DNA from: JAGOEF01 sp029564465
GTDB taxonomy: Bacteria; Bacteroidota; Bacteroidia; Bacteroidales; ML635J-15
Assembly: GCA_029564465.1 (NCBI GenBank)
Contig: JAKQPY010000225.1
Coordinates: forward strand, 44,902-108,901
Direction of reading: 5' to 3'
Length of the DNA: 64,000 nt
Shown in pieces: positions 7,624 through 16,343 of this stretch. Both the position numbers and the translations under genes were made by a program. The notes beneath the pieces are model-generated. The model made no database searches. It saw only the letters and a program-made list of their open reading frames with translations, and was not told the origin of the DNA. Numbering within the stretch: the stretch's first letter is position 1; the number at the start of each line of letters is the position of its first letter.

Positions 7624-10581
7624 TTAATCAATACGAATAGCGGTAATGCTTGCATTTTTTATGTATGCAGTATAACCACCATATGAATAATATTGCAATG
7701 CTATTGTATTTGTTGCTGATAGGGTAATGACTTTGGTTAAAGTATAAGGGGCATATTCTCCAGGATAATTGTAGTTCCAACCTTCTCCCAATGATGTTGA
7801 TGTTGTAGAATTGTAAAATCTATAAGCAGTGCCATCGTCGTAATAATTATGAGTTAATTCACAACTAAACGTCACAAAATAAGTTCCGGCAGGCAAACTT
7901 AAGCTTGCTTTAGTTTGATAGCTTGAAGATGTTGTTGTGCTTACAGCTTCACTTTGATTGTAATAGGTGCAGCCTTTTAGCCCACCTCCTGTAATGTTAA
8001 CATCACCTTCAACATGTAGTTTTTCGGTTGGAGCTGTTGTGCCAATACCTACATTGCCGCCACTCGGGTTTAAGGAAAGATTAGACTGAGCCGTTCCAAT
8101 ATCGGTAGAACGAATATATCCACAACGTGTTTCGGTATCGGCTCCCATATACAATGCGTGGTCACTGTCACGTATCATAATTGCATGAGTCCCCCACTCA
8201 TTTGCATTTGCATCACCTTCATGCTGGATTTGAAGTTTACCATATGCAGGGCTGGCAGTAGCAATACCTACATTCCCATTACTGTTTAGCACCGTAACAC
8301 GGGTATTTCCCGATGTTTGCAATTGCAAATCTTCGTTGTAGGAACCAATCAAACCTTCGTCAACAGTAATGCCTTTATTGAAATAGTATCGTGGTCTGTC
8401 GGTAGAGAAGTGAGACCAGTCAGCGTTTTGAGGACCAAAATCGGTGTAGCCGTAATTGGTTTGCAGTCGTATGGAATTGCTGCCGCCTTCGGCAATTCGG
8501 GTGTTAACATCGTTAATATCGAGGTAACCGGCTTCTCCGTGACCAATTTTTACCTTACCGGCAACATAGAGGTTATAGGTTTGCCCGGTTCGGGGCAAAT
8601 ACAATCCATATGAAGCAAATTCTGCTACACCGTCGATGTTTTCGGAGCGGAATTTCACACGGTTGCTGTTTGAATACATTTCGGTTTGAGCATTATCGCC
8701 AACGCGTATTCTGCCGGCAATACTTAAATTTCCGCCACCACTAATACTGGCCACATTCGTAAGGTTGCGCCTAAACACCCACCCTCGGGCTGTATTGTCG
8801 TTCATAGTAAAATAGGTAGCCCAGTCGGAAGTTACATAACCATGTGTGCCAAATGTGCCTGTGCCTGCAAACATAATACCGTAGGTAGGAGCTCCCGCAG
8901 TGGGTCCATTGTAGAGAGAAATTCCATATCCGGTAGAGTTTGAAGTGTTTTGTATTCCAAATGTTTGCGAACGCAAATCGGTGGTAAAACGTCCGTTTCC
9001 GGTAACATCGAGCTTATAAGATGCAGCCGTATTGCCTATCCCAACATTACCACCTCCATAGGCCATGTATATACTATTGGCCTCATAATACTGCAGATAC
9101 AAATCACCGGGATTGGCATCTCCGTCATTTTTACCGCGGATATGTCGTGCCGAAAGGCTTCCGTTGCTTGTTCCACCTACATTCAAATAGGTTGTTGAAG
9201 CACTGCTCCCCTGTATTGTAAAAAGATGAGAAGGGGCAGAGGTGCCAATACCAACAGCAGTTCCATTATCGTATATTTGAGAATTGCCAAGGGTATTTCC
9301 ATTGGGAGTCCATTTCGACACATAATTGGTTGTTCCGCTACCGCTTACCAAGCCGGAGCCTGCTGCTGAAGCTGCCGAAAGATTCCCGCTGGCATCGGCA
9401 TAAACAATTCTGGAACCTGTTCCTGCCAGAGTTTGAAAACGCACCCCACCGGTTGTATGAAGTTGTGTTGACGGCGCAGTGGTTCCAATGCCCACATATC
9501 CCGAAGGGTCAATCCTCATGCGTTCGGTTCCATTGTTGCTGGTAAAAGTCATATATCCACCGGTAGTGCTACTTCCCCTGTAAAACTCGATAGAACTGTT
9601 TAACTGACCGTAGAATGTGTTTTCGATAGAAAACATTTTACCGCCGTAGCTGGTATTTTGAGTTTCCCAAGCCCTAACACCCAGAAAAGTGCCTGAGCCT
9701 GTACTGTTCCCTTCCGATTGGCGGGCAAACACAGTGCGCAGAGCACCTCCTGCGGTTGTACCGCCATTATCGATATTGGCTGCCGGACTGGTGGTTCCAA
9801 TACCTAAATTTGTGCTAATATATGTGTTCCCCATAAAATATCCGGCCCAGTTTTCAGAACCACCATAGGCAATGCCATAGATTCCATAGTTGATACCCGG
9901 TCCTGAGGCGTGGCCGGTAACCGCATATTTTTGGTCGGCATCTAAATCTTCGAGTTGCCCAAAAACACCCACGCGCCAACCTGATCCTTCCTGAAAACTT
10001 CTGCCGATTACACCACATCGCCCACCCAATCCAGCGACACCGACACCTTGATCTGGCTGATTATCGCATATACCCGTAACTCCGATGCCCCATTCGTCAA
10101 TGCTTTTGTTGATGAAAACGCCGGTGGCTTCAAAAAGGACTGCTGGAACACCAGTGCTGTCAACTACTGTAAATCGATAGTCTGGGCTTGTGGTTCCAAT
10201 CCCCACGTTGGTGCCGTTATCAAAAATCAGAGAGTTCCCCAGTGAATTTGCTCCCGTAAATTTCGAAACATAATTCTGTGTCCCCGTTACGTCAAGCCCG
10301 GTACTAATCTTGGTCCACACTGTTCCGTTATAAAAGTAGAAACCGGGTTGATTATCGGTTTGATAAATCAATAATCCGGAGGCAGGAGAGGCCAGATTTC
10401 CCCGTTGGGCTAATGTCATACGAGGTATTAATATACCACCCGATGTTGACTGCACATCAAGCATTGCCGAAGAATCGGCAGGATTTCCGCTTGTATTAAT
10501 GGCTACGCCCTGCGAAAACAGGGGTGTGGAAATGAGCCCAACGAATATAAGGCTGATGGCTAACAGTAGAATATTTTTCAT
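7624..10581 (-). CDS. Secreted giant fibre-like repeat protein B
   Basis: Predicted 985-residue exported protein. The signal peptide (LLLAISLIFVGLISTPLFS) precedes QGVAINTSGNPADSSAMLDV and GGILIPRMTLAQRGNL, a head module nearly the same as in the protein at 12289-15675, including YQTDNQPGFYFYNGTVWTKI and TGTQNYVSKFTGANSLGNS. The body holds GIGTTSPDYRFTV, GSENWAGYF and RMRIDPSGYVGIGTTAPS type repeats, as in phage tail fibres. The last 130 residues form a different, C1q/TNF-like beta domain (TKASLSLPAGTYFVTFSCEL through ALQYYSYGGY), possibly a binding tip. The gene starts 42 bases after the T9SS cargo gene upstream and may be co-transcribed with it. No S74 chaperone or T9SS tail is seen. Function is unknown; a surface adhesin is an inference. 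Confidence 0.8.
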   Translation of the reverse strand: MKNILLLAISLIFVGLISTPLFSQGVAINTSGNPADSSAMLDVQSTSGGILIPRMTLAQRGNLASPASGLLIYQTDNQPGFYFYNGTVWTKISTGLDVTGTQNYVSKFTGANSLGNSLIFDNGTNVGIGTTSPDYRFTVVDSTGVPAVLFEATGVFINKSIDEWGIGVTGICDNQPDQGVGVAGLGGRCGVIGRSFQEGSGWRVGVFGQLEDLDADQKYAVTGHASGPGINYGIYGIAYGGSENWAGYFMGNTYISTNLGIGTTSPAANIDNGGTTAGGALRTVFARQSEGNSTGSGTFLGVRAWETQNTSYGGKMFSIENTFYGQLNSSIEFYRGSSTTGGYMTFTSNNGTERMRIDPSGYVGIGTTAPSTQLHTTGGVRFQTLAGTGSRIVYADASGNLSAASAAGSGLVSGSGTTNYVSKWTPNGNTLGNSQIYDNGTAVGIGTSAPSHLFTIQGSSASTTYLNVGGTSNGSLSARHIRGKNDGDANPGDLYLQYYEANSIYMAYGGGNVGIGNTAASYKLDVTGNGRFTTDLRSQTFGIQNTSNSTGYGISLYNGPTAGAPTYGIMFAGTGTFGTHGYVTSDWATYFTMNDNTARGWVFRRNLTNVASISGGGNLSIAGRIRVGDNAQTEMYSNSNRVKFRSENIDGVAEFASYGLYLPRTGQTYNLYVAGKVKIGHGEAGYLDINDVNTRIAEGGSNSIRLQTNYGYTDFGPQNADWSHFSTDRPRYYFNKGITVDEGLIGSYNEDLQLQTSGNTRVTVLNSNGNVGIATASPAYGKLQIQHEGDANANEWGTHAIMIRDSDHALYMGADTETRCGYIRSTDIGTAQSNLSLNPSGGNVGIGTTAPTEKLHVEGDVNITGGGLKGCTYYNQSEAVSTTTSSSYQTKASLSLPAGTYFVTFSCELTHNYYDDGTAYRFYNSTTSTSLGEGWNYNYPGEYAPYTLTKVITLSATNTIALQYYSYGGYTAYIKNASITAIRID

Positions 10582-10623
10582 ATTCAGGCTTATTTAAAGA
10601 TTAAAACCGAACTATATTGATCG

Positions 10624-12165
10624 CTAATGCTTGTCTATTTTGAACGTTTTGATAAAGTCCCCGCAAATAACACGAACGGTGTACATGGCCGGACTAACAT
10701 CCGACAGGTTTACCTCCTGCTGAAACATTCCGAAGGTGTTTTCGGTGCGATTTGTCCATAGCATTTTTCCCAGCATATCGTACACCTGTATTGTGGTGGT
10801 TTCGCAATCAAGATTTTCGCCTTTTACATAAAAGAAATCATGGAACGGATTCGGGTAAACCATAATTACTGGAGAGGACTCTTCGTAGCAATAGGCGGTA
10901 ACAATATTGCTATACTTAAAGCTTCCATCAATATCAACCAGTTTCAGCCGGTAATATTTGGCCACCGGTTGATTTTTACTGTCGGTAAACCGATAGTCGA
11001 GTACTGCATTGCTGTTTCCTGCTCCTGCCACGAAGCCTATTTTTTCGAAATTAATTCCATCGAGCGATTTCTCGATATCGAAACCATAACTATTGATTTC
11101 GGAAGCGGTTTGCCAGAGCAAATCCACCCCGTTGCCATTACAAATTGAGGCAAAACTCAACAGTTCGATGGGTAATGGGTCTATATTGTTTTTAGAACCG
11201 AAGGTGACGAATTTTGAACCTTTGGCTGAAAAAGGAATGGGTCCCGAAGATATTACTCCTTCGTCGTGCGAAAAACTGGCCAGCCCACCCATGTCAATCC
11301 ACATCCCGTCGAAATAGGCCAGCGAAAGGTCGGCAGGGTCGTAATTGGCATCGTTGCCGTCGCAAAGACTGTGAACACAAATTTCGCCCACCCCGTGCGC
11401 ATTGTTCTTCCAATGCAGGGTAACACTGGTAAGATCCTGCGATGAGTTTATCACCCAATATTCACGATCACTCACGTGATGCAGGCTTTCGTCCATATTG
11501 CCGCCATGTTCCCACCAGTCGGGCATTCCGGTGTTATCGAAATAGTATTGAATGGTTACCGAAGTCGATACAGATGGAGTTATGTCAACCGGAGCCCAGA
11601 TTACATAATCTTCTGGAGTTAAGTCTCCGTCGAGGTCGCGCGAATTAATATTACCCAGGGGGAACGAAAATGCGGTAGCTCCGTCTTTTTGAACAGCTCC
11701 GTCGATAAATGCAGAACTACTGCCGGCACCACAACTTGATCCGGCCAGAAATATCAGTTTATTGCCATTTCCGTTTACAATCCCATCTGTCAACGTAAGA
11801 CTGCCGGCAATACTCATATCGTCGTTAATTACAATGGCATAGTTTCCTGCGGAATTGTTATTAAAAGTAACATGCCGAAACTGGCTTCCCCCGCTGGTAA
11901 TTATTTGTTGTGTACTACCATTGAAGATTACCGAACTATTGGGACCACTGTTGAAAACTGCGGGTGCCGTATTTGTCCAGTTTCCCGCAATGCTGAGGTC
12001 TGTATTGTAGTAGAACAAGGCTCCACTACCTGTGTTTATCAAATTATTGAATTTGACATAGGTTCCATCGGGAACATGCACCTTTGCGCTGGTGTTGTTG
12101 ATAGTTTGGGCTGCAAGAGAGCCACAGACGATCATGAAAGCAATTGCAATAAAAACATTTTTCAT
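10624..12165 (-). CDS. T9SS type A sorting-domain protein
   Basis: Predicted secreted protein of 513 residues. ATG at 12165 is chosen because it directly opens a good signal peptide (KNVFIAIAFMIVCGSLAA, cleavage near AQ); an in-frame ATG at 12195 would add ten charged residues in front. The N-terminal half is beta-rich and resembles pectate-lyase-like or autotransporter-type repeats (SIAGNWTNTAPAVFNSGPNS, ITSGGSQFRHVTFNNNSAGN). The middle has the LLSFASICNGNGVDLLWQTA and FDIEKSLDGINFEKIGFV motif common in T9SS cargo. The C-terminus is a type A sorting domain (VYPNPFHDFFYVKG ... MYTVRVICGDFIKTFKI). It is therefore expected to cross the outer membrane by T9SS. It lies between two fibre genes on the same strand. 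Confidence 0.85.
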   Translation of the reverse strand: MKNVFIAIAFMIVCGSLAAQTINNTSAKVHVPDGTYVKFNNLINTGSGALFYYNTDLSIAGNWTNTAPAVFNSGPNSSVIFNGSTQQIITSGGSQFRHVTFNNNSAGNYAIVINDDMSIAGSLTLTDGIVNGNGNKLIFLAGSSCGAGSSSAFIDGAVQKDGATAFSFPLGNINSRDLDGDLTPEDYVIWAPVDITPSVSTSVTIQYYFDNTGMPDWWEHGGNMDESLHHVSDREYWVINSSQDLTSVTLHWKNNAHGVGEICVHSLCDGNDANYDPADLSLAYFDGMWIDMGGLASFSHDEGVISSGPIPFSAKGSKFVTFGSKNNIDPLPIELLSFASICNGNGVDLLWQTASEINSYGFDIEKSLDGINFEKIGFVAGAGNSNAVLDYRFTDSKNQPVAKYYRLKLVDIDGSFKYSNIVTAYCYEESSPVIMVYPNPFHDFFYVKGENLDCETTTIQVYDMLGKMLWTNRTENTFGMFQQEVNLSDVSPAMYTVRVICGDFIKTFKIDKH

Positions 12166-12288
12166 ATCAGTTACTTTATAGGTATTTCTTATCATAAATT
12201 ATTTGAACTTAAAAAATTGAAACTAATGACCCTAATATACCTCTCCCTTTTTAAACATTACCCATGCTTTAGCCCCAGCAGTACCTTG

Positions 12289-15200
12289 TTAGGAGAGAAA
12301 AACTCCAAAATCGCCAGAACCTCCATTGCTACCACTATCATAAGCCTGTCCGCTGGTGGATGATACTCTTGCAAAATTACCTCTAGTAACAGCAGAGTTG
12401 ACAACCACTTCGGTGATACCTGCTACTGCAATACGTATTGGTTGACCGGCTGCTGTGGTTGTGTTTACGGCAATTCCTATCACATTTTCGCTGGCGGAAC
12501 CTGCCTTTACAACGCGAAGGTCAGTGGCACTCGAAGGCATAACAATACTACCAGCCTCAATAGCTGCATCAGAAGTAAGTGTAATGCAAAATGCATTTTG
12601 ATTGACGTTAATATTCCCCGCAACATCAAGTTTTTCTTGTGGGCTTGTAGTTCCAATTCCAATATTGCCGCCACTGCCGATACGCATTTTTTCAGACAGA
12701 TTTGAATCGCCGGACCCGGTTGCTGTAGTCTCCTGTGTATAAAAAGCCAATTCTGTGCCCTGCGATAATGCAGAACAGCAAATATTGGTTCTAATTGCCG
12801 ATATTTTTGCTCCCGTAAAATTGCTTACGACATCTCGATATCCTGCAAACCGGATTGCCAATTCTGGTTGTGCCCCTGACCCATCCCAACCAAGCCTATC
12901 GTTGTGATTACCAATCATAATACCATCTCCATTTCCAGATCCAACATGAAGCTTATAGGCTGGGATCGTAGTTCCTACTCCAACATTTCCATCAGGATTA
13001 ATGTACATTCTTTCGTTATATCCGGATACATTGTTAATGTCACCAACTCCTGCATTATTGTAGGTTTGAAAACTTAAGGCGGGGGCACGAAGCGTAATTT
13101 GGTCAACTCCTGCACCATTGACAGGATCGTTTGCGTGAAACAAAATCAGCTCTGTTTTTTCGTTAGCAGCCCCCTGACCAGACGGAACAGTACGTGCCGT
13201 AATTACCGGGGCCGGATCACCAGTGGGTGCTGTAAAAGTGTAGGTGGCAGCATTGGCAGTACCGCTGATCCATAGATTTGCACTTTGCGCAGATGTATAT
13301 TGATTTTGTATGTAGTTGCCACTACCAGATGCAACCGCGTAATAACTCCCATGCTGTCCATCAAGCAAATCAGCATTGAGGTTTGAAACCATAGTAGTAT
13401 TTCCAACTGAATAAAATTGACCGGTAACATTAAAACCACCTTGAACATTCAGGTAATCCCATACTTTGATTTCACGCCCGCGCCCACTGTTACCAGCAAT
13501 GTTATTCCCAACAATCATTAAAGCCTTGTAACTTCCATTATCGCTGATGATGTGGCCATAGGTAGCGCCCCCGTCAGACCAGTTATTTGCACTAATTCGG
13601 AGCCCGCCAGCATTACCCGACATATCCAGAGTACGATTTGAACCCGTAAATGTTCCATAAAGATATGCGCCACCGTCTTTAATTTGAATATTGCCTGCTC
13701 CTGATGTAGGATATCCGGGTTGCAAAATCATCCCTCCGGCAGGCTGAATATACAAATCGTTTGTACCACGAATGAATTGTGCGGTTCCGGCCCAAATTTC
13801 CAAATATCTGGTGTCAACATACGAAGGGTCGTTAAATCGGGATATTCCAAGGATATCAAGTTTTTGAGCGGGGTTTGTTTTTCCAATACCCACGTTCCCC
13901 GATGCATCAATCCTTAATCTTTCAGTGTCGTTGTTGGTAGATATAGAAATAAAACCTCCAGTAGTACTTCCTCCTCTGTGGAATCGGATAAATGCATTGT
14001 CGGTTGTTCCGCTATAGGCTAAACCAAATTTTGAAGTAATATCACCGCTGTTGTTGGTTGTTACGCCTTTTTTGTTTACAATCCAAAAATTGACGTCGCC
14101 AATGGCTCTGCCCAATACTGTTTCTAACGCACCCGCTGTTGCCGATGGGTTGATTATGTGCAGTGTAGCCGAGGGAGATGCAGTTCCAATACCCACATTG
14201 GTTCCGTTATCAAAGATTTGAGAAATTCCTTGTGTATTGGTACCTGTCCATTTAGCAACATAGTTGGTCGTACCTGTGCCCGAAATCAGGCCAAATCCTG
14301 CCGCAGTATTTGTTGAAAGAACACCCGTTGCATCGGCCACCACAATACGGGTACCCGTACCTGCCAATGCGCTGAACCGATTGGTGCCTGTAGTGTATAA
14401 TGTAGCAATATTACTTGTACTTGCCGGATCTAAATAGTACCCGGTGTTGTCGCGATCATAAAATATGCTTGCACGGACATCGTTTAAAATGCTGACTGAA
14501 CGTGGTTGTAGATAAAAACCGGTATTTGCGGCATCATAAAAAATATTAGCCCTAAAATCATTGGTGATACTGGTGCTTGCCGGATCGATATAATAACTGG
14601 TATTTCCTAAATCATAGAAAATATTGGCACGCATGTCGTTTGTGACACTGGTACTTGCAGGGTCAATGAAAAAACTAGTGTTGCTTTGATCATATAAAAT
14701 ACTGACCGCAGCAGCCCCATTCACATGAAGGGGAAACGATGGTGATGAAGTGCCAATTCCTACATTCGCTGTATTATTATTGTAAATATTATTTCCGTTA
14801 ACCGACCACACACTGTTTAGTGTGCTGCCAGCCCAGCTTAAACCGTTGCCTGCTGTAAAAAGGGATGAAGCGGCCGAAACTCCCAGGTTTCCATTGGCAT
14901 CAACGCGCAGAAAACCATTGGTGTAATTGGCAAATCGAACGGTTCCTGTGGTGTGTAACTGAGCAGTGGGTGATGAAACACCAATACCGGTGTTGCCCGA
15001 AATGTAGAAAAGGCCATTAAAATATCCTGCCCATCCTCCTGCACTAACGCCATATACCCCATAAATTCCACCTGTACCATAAACTCCATAGCTCCCACCA
15101 TCTCCGTAAACTCCATAAGCTCCTCCGGACCCATATAAACCATAGTTACCGCTACCATATACGCCATAAGTGCCGCTACCATATAGACCCCTGTTGTTTC

Positions 15201-15675
15201 CGGCATCAGCAATTACTGCCGCAGTGGTGCCATTTGTAAAATACCCGGTGCCTGTAACATGTAACTTATACGAAGGGGATGTGGTTCCAATCCCCACATT
15301 GGTTCCATTATCAAAAATCTGAGAGTTCCCCAAAGAATTTGCCCCAGTAAACTTGGAAACATAATTCTGTGTCCCCGTAACATCAAGCCCGGTGCTGATC
15401 TTGGTCCACACGGTTCCATTAAAAAAATAGAATCCTGGTTGGTTATCAGTCTGATAAATTAATAAACCATTGGCCGGAGCAACCAGATTCCCCCGTTGAA
15501 CAAAGCTCAGCCGGGGTATCAACATCCCCCCCGACGTTGATTGTACATCGAGCATGGCGGAAGCATCGGCCGGATTACCACTTGTGTTGATGGCTACACC
15601 CTGCGAAAAAGCTGTTGTGGAAAAGATTCCCGTTACAACCAGCGATATGAAGAGAATTCGGTAGAAGTTTCTCAT
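12289..15675 (-). CDS. Secreted giant fibre-like repeat protein C with phage-like C-terminal domain
   Basis: Predicted 1128-residue exported protein. ATG at 15675 is preferred over TTG at 15681. The signal peptide (ILFISLVVTGIFSTTAFS) leads into the same head module as protein B (QGVAINTSGNPADASAMLDV, GGMLIPRLSF). A Gly/Tyr-rich stretch of repeated GVYG/GLYG units lies near residues 160-215. Four 26-residue repeats of the form IFYD..NT.YY.DPASTS lie near 320-425. Several GIGT.SP motifs follow. The last 90 residues (EAGSIVMPSSATDLRVVKAG, VIGIAVNTTTAAGQPIRIAV, GITEVVVNSAVTRGNFARVS) resemble the phage DUF2190 decoration-protein family. No S74 chaperone or T9SS tail is visible. Probable surface fibre; partner and function unknown. 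Confidence 0.8.
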   Translation of the reverse strand: MRNFYRILFISLVVTGIFSTTAFSQGVAINTSGNPADASAMLDVQSTSGGMLIPRLSFVQRGNLVAPANGLLIYQTDNQPGFYFFNGTVWTKISTGLDVTGTQNYVSKFTGANSLGNSQIFDNGTNVGIGTTSPSYKLHVTGTGYFTNGTTAAVIADAGNNRGLYGSGTYGVYGSGNYGLYGSGGAYGVYGDGGSYGVYGTGGIYGVYGVSAGGWAGYFNGLFYISGNTGIGVSSPTAQLHTTGTVRFANYTNGFLRVDANGNLGVSAASSLFTAGNGLSWAGSTLNSVWSVNGNNIYNNNTANVGIGTSSPSFPLHVNGAAAVSILYDQSNTSFFIDPASTSVTNDMRANIFYDLGNTSYYIDPASTSITNDFRANIFYDAANTGFYLQPRSVSILNDVRASIFYDRDNTGYYLDPASTSNIATLYTTGTNRFSALAGTGTRIVVADATGVLSTNTAAGFGLISGTGTTNYVAKWTGTNTQGISQIFDNGTNVGIGTASPSATLHIINPSATAGALETVLGRAIGDVNFWIVNKKGVTTNNSGDITSKFGLAYSGTTDNAFIRFHRGGSTTGGFISISTNNDTERLRIDASGNVGIGKTNPAQKLDILGISRFNDPSYVDTRYLEIWAGTAQFIRGTNDLYIQPAGGMILQPGYPTSGAGNIQIKDGGAYLYGTFTGSNRTLDMSGNAGGLRISANNWSDGGATYGHIISDNGSYKALMIVGNNIAGNSGRGREIKVWDYLNVQGGFNVTGQFYSVGNTTMVSNLNADLLDGQHGSYYAVASGSGNYIQNQYTSAQSANLWISGTANAATYTFTAPTGDPAPVITARTVPSGQGAANEKTELILFHANDPVNGAGVDQITLRAPALSFQTYNNAGVGDINNVSGYNERMYINPDGNVGVGTTIPAYKLHVGSGNGDGIMIGNHNDRLGWDGSGAQPELAIRFAGYRDVVSNFTGAKISAIRTNICCSALSQGTELAFYTQETTATGSGDSNLSEKMRIGSGGNIGIGTTSPQEKLDVAGNINVNQNAFCITLTSDAAIEAGSIVMPSSATDLRVVKAGSASENVIGIAVNTTTAAGQPIRIAVAGITEVVVNSAVTRGNFARVSSTSGQAYDSGSNGGSGDFGVFLS
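14400..14711. repeat. Four 78-bp in-frame repeats in fibre gene C
   Basis: Four units with an exact 78-base period can be followed by the shared cttgc..g(g/a)tc landmark at 14420, about 14498, 14576 and 14654. The second unit is more diverged. Each unit encodes 26 residues with the pattern FYD..NT.(Y/F)Y.DPAST followed by a short spacer (ANI/ASI). Similar aspartate/tyrosine repeats are known from phage tail fibres and adhesins. Confidence 0.85.
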
Positions 15676-15697
15676 GAGCAAAATTTTAGTTAACTAC

Positions 15698-15705
15698 CAA
15701 AGTTA
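15698..15705 (-). promoter_or_regulatory. Putative -7 element for fibre gene C
   Basis: On the minus strand TAACTTTG matches TAnnTTTG, 23 bases ahead of the ATG at 15675. Only a weak -33 candidate (TTTA, 18 bases further upstream) is visible, so this is a partial match. Confidence 0.4.
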
Positions 15706-16343
15706 ATACATTAAATCTCTGAATAAACTGTAATAAGGCTTAAATATACAAATGAAAAACGCATTTAATAGTAAAACCTGATTGCATATCATTGATTAAT
15801 TGTAATTTTTAAATGAATTGACCTTTTAATTTGTGGGTTTTAACCGGATGTTTATTTTAAAACCATTGTAAAATCAGGCATTACCCTATAACAAATACAA
15901 AAAACAGAGTTAATGTTTGCTGTTTTTTGAGGAGCACATTTTTAAAATCTTAGCAGTAAGCCAATTTATGACTGATTCAACAATGTAATATTATAAATAC
16001 AAAGTGCGTATATTAGAGAATTTGACATTTAGAAATGAGTCCTGCAAATTGGATGCCGATTAGCGAAGCAATTTTCGCAACATTTTGCTGCACTGATAGC
16101 AATTTTGATGCTCTGGTTAATGCTTTCTAAAGCAACAATAACATGTTTTACACCCAATTACTCAACACTTTTTCAGCAATATCCTTTCATTATACCAGAA
16201 GTTTACTCAACTTCATCGCCCGAATTTATTTTGGAATAGTATTTTTAGAAGCAATGGAAATGTTTAGTTTTGTTGGTTATTTGGCTTACTTATCTGCAAA
16301 ACATTTGTAGCTGGGGAGTCGAAGTTTTAAAAATTATTTTGAT
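15706..16343. other. AT-rich intergenic region between divergent gene blocks
   Basis: About 640 bases without a convincing gene separate the minus-strand fibre array from the plus-strand glycan cluster A. A 55-codon plus-strand reading frame at 16143-16310 (MFYTQLLNTFSAISFHYTRS, then hydrophobic) has no family I recognise and is probably chance. A TAGTTTTG box at 16265-16272 could be a -7 promoter element for the flippase gene, but it lacks a matching -33 box. No tRNA, hairpin terminator or insertion sequence was seen. Confidence 0.5.

Noticed and set aside
14400..14711. Regular 78-base repeats considered as a CRISPR array
   Set aside because: Units are adjacent, in frame inside a coding gene, and lack constant repeats separated by unique spacers. 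No cas genes occur in the window.
3999..15675. The fibre genes considered as an integrated prophage tail module
   Set aside because: All three start with signal peptides and lack phage structural, integrase or lysis neighbours. A bacterial exported fibre array explains them better.
16143..16310. A 55-codon hydrophobic frame before the first flippase
   Set aside because: No family resemblance, no ribosome-binding context and AT-rich composition. A chance frame is more likely.
15706..16343. The AT-rich gap considered as a degenerate insertion sequence
   Set aside because: No terminal inverted repeats, target duplication or transposase motif could be recognised.
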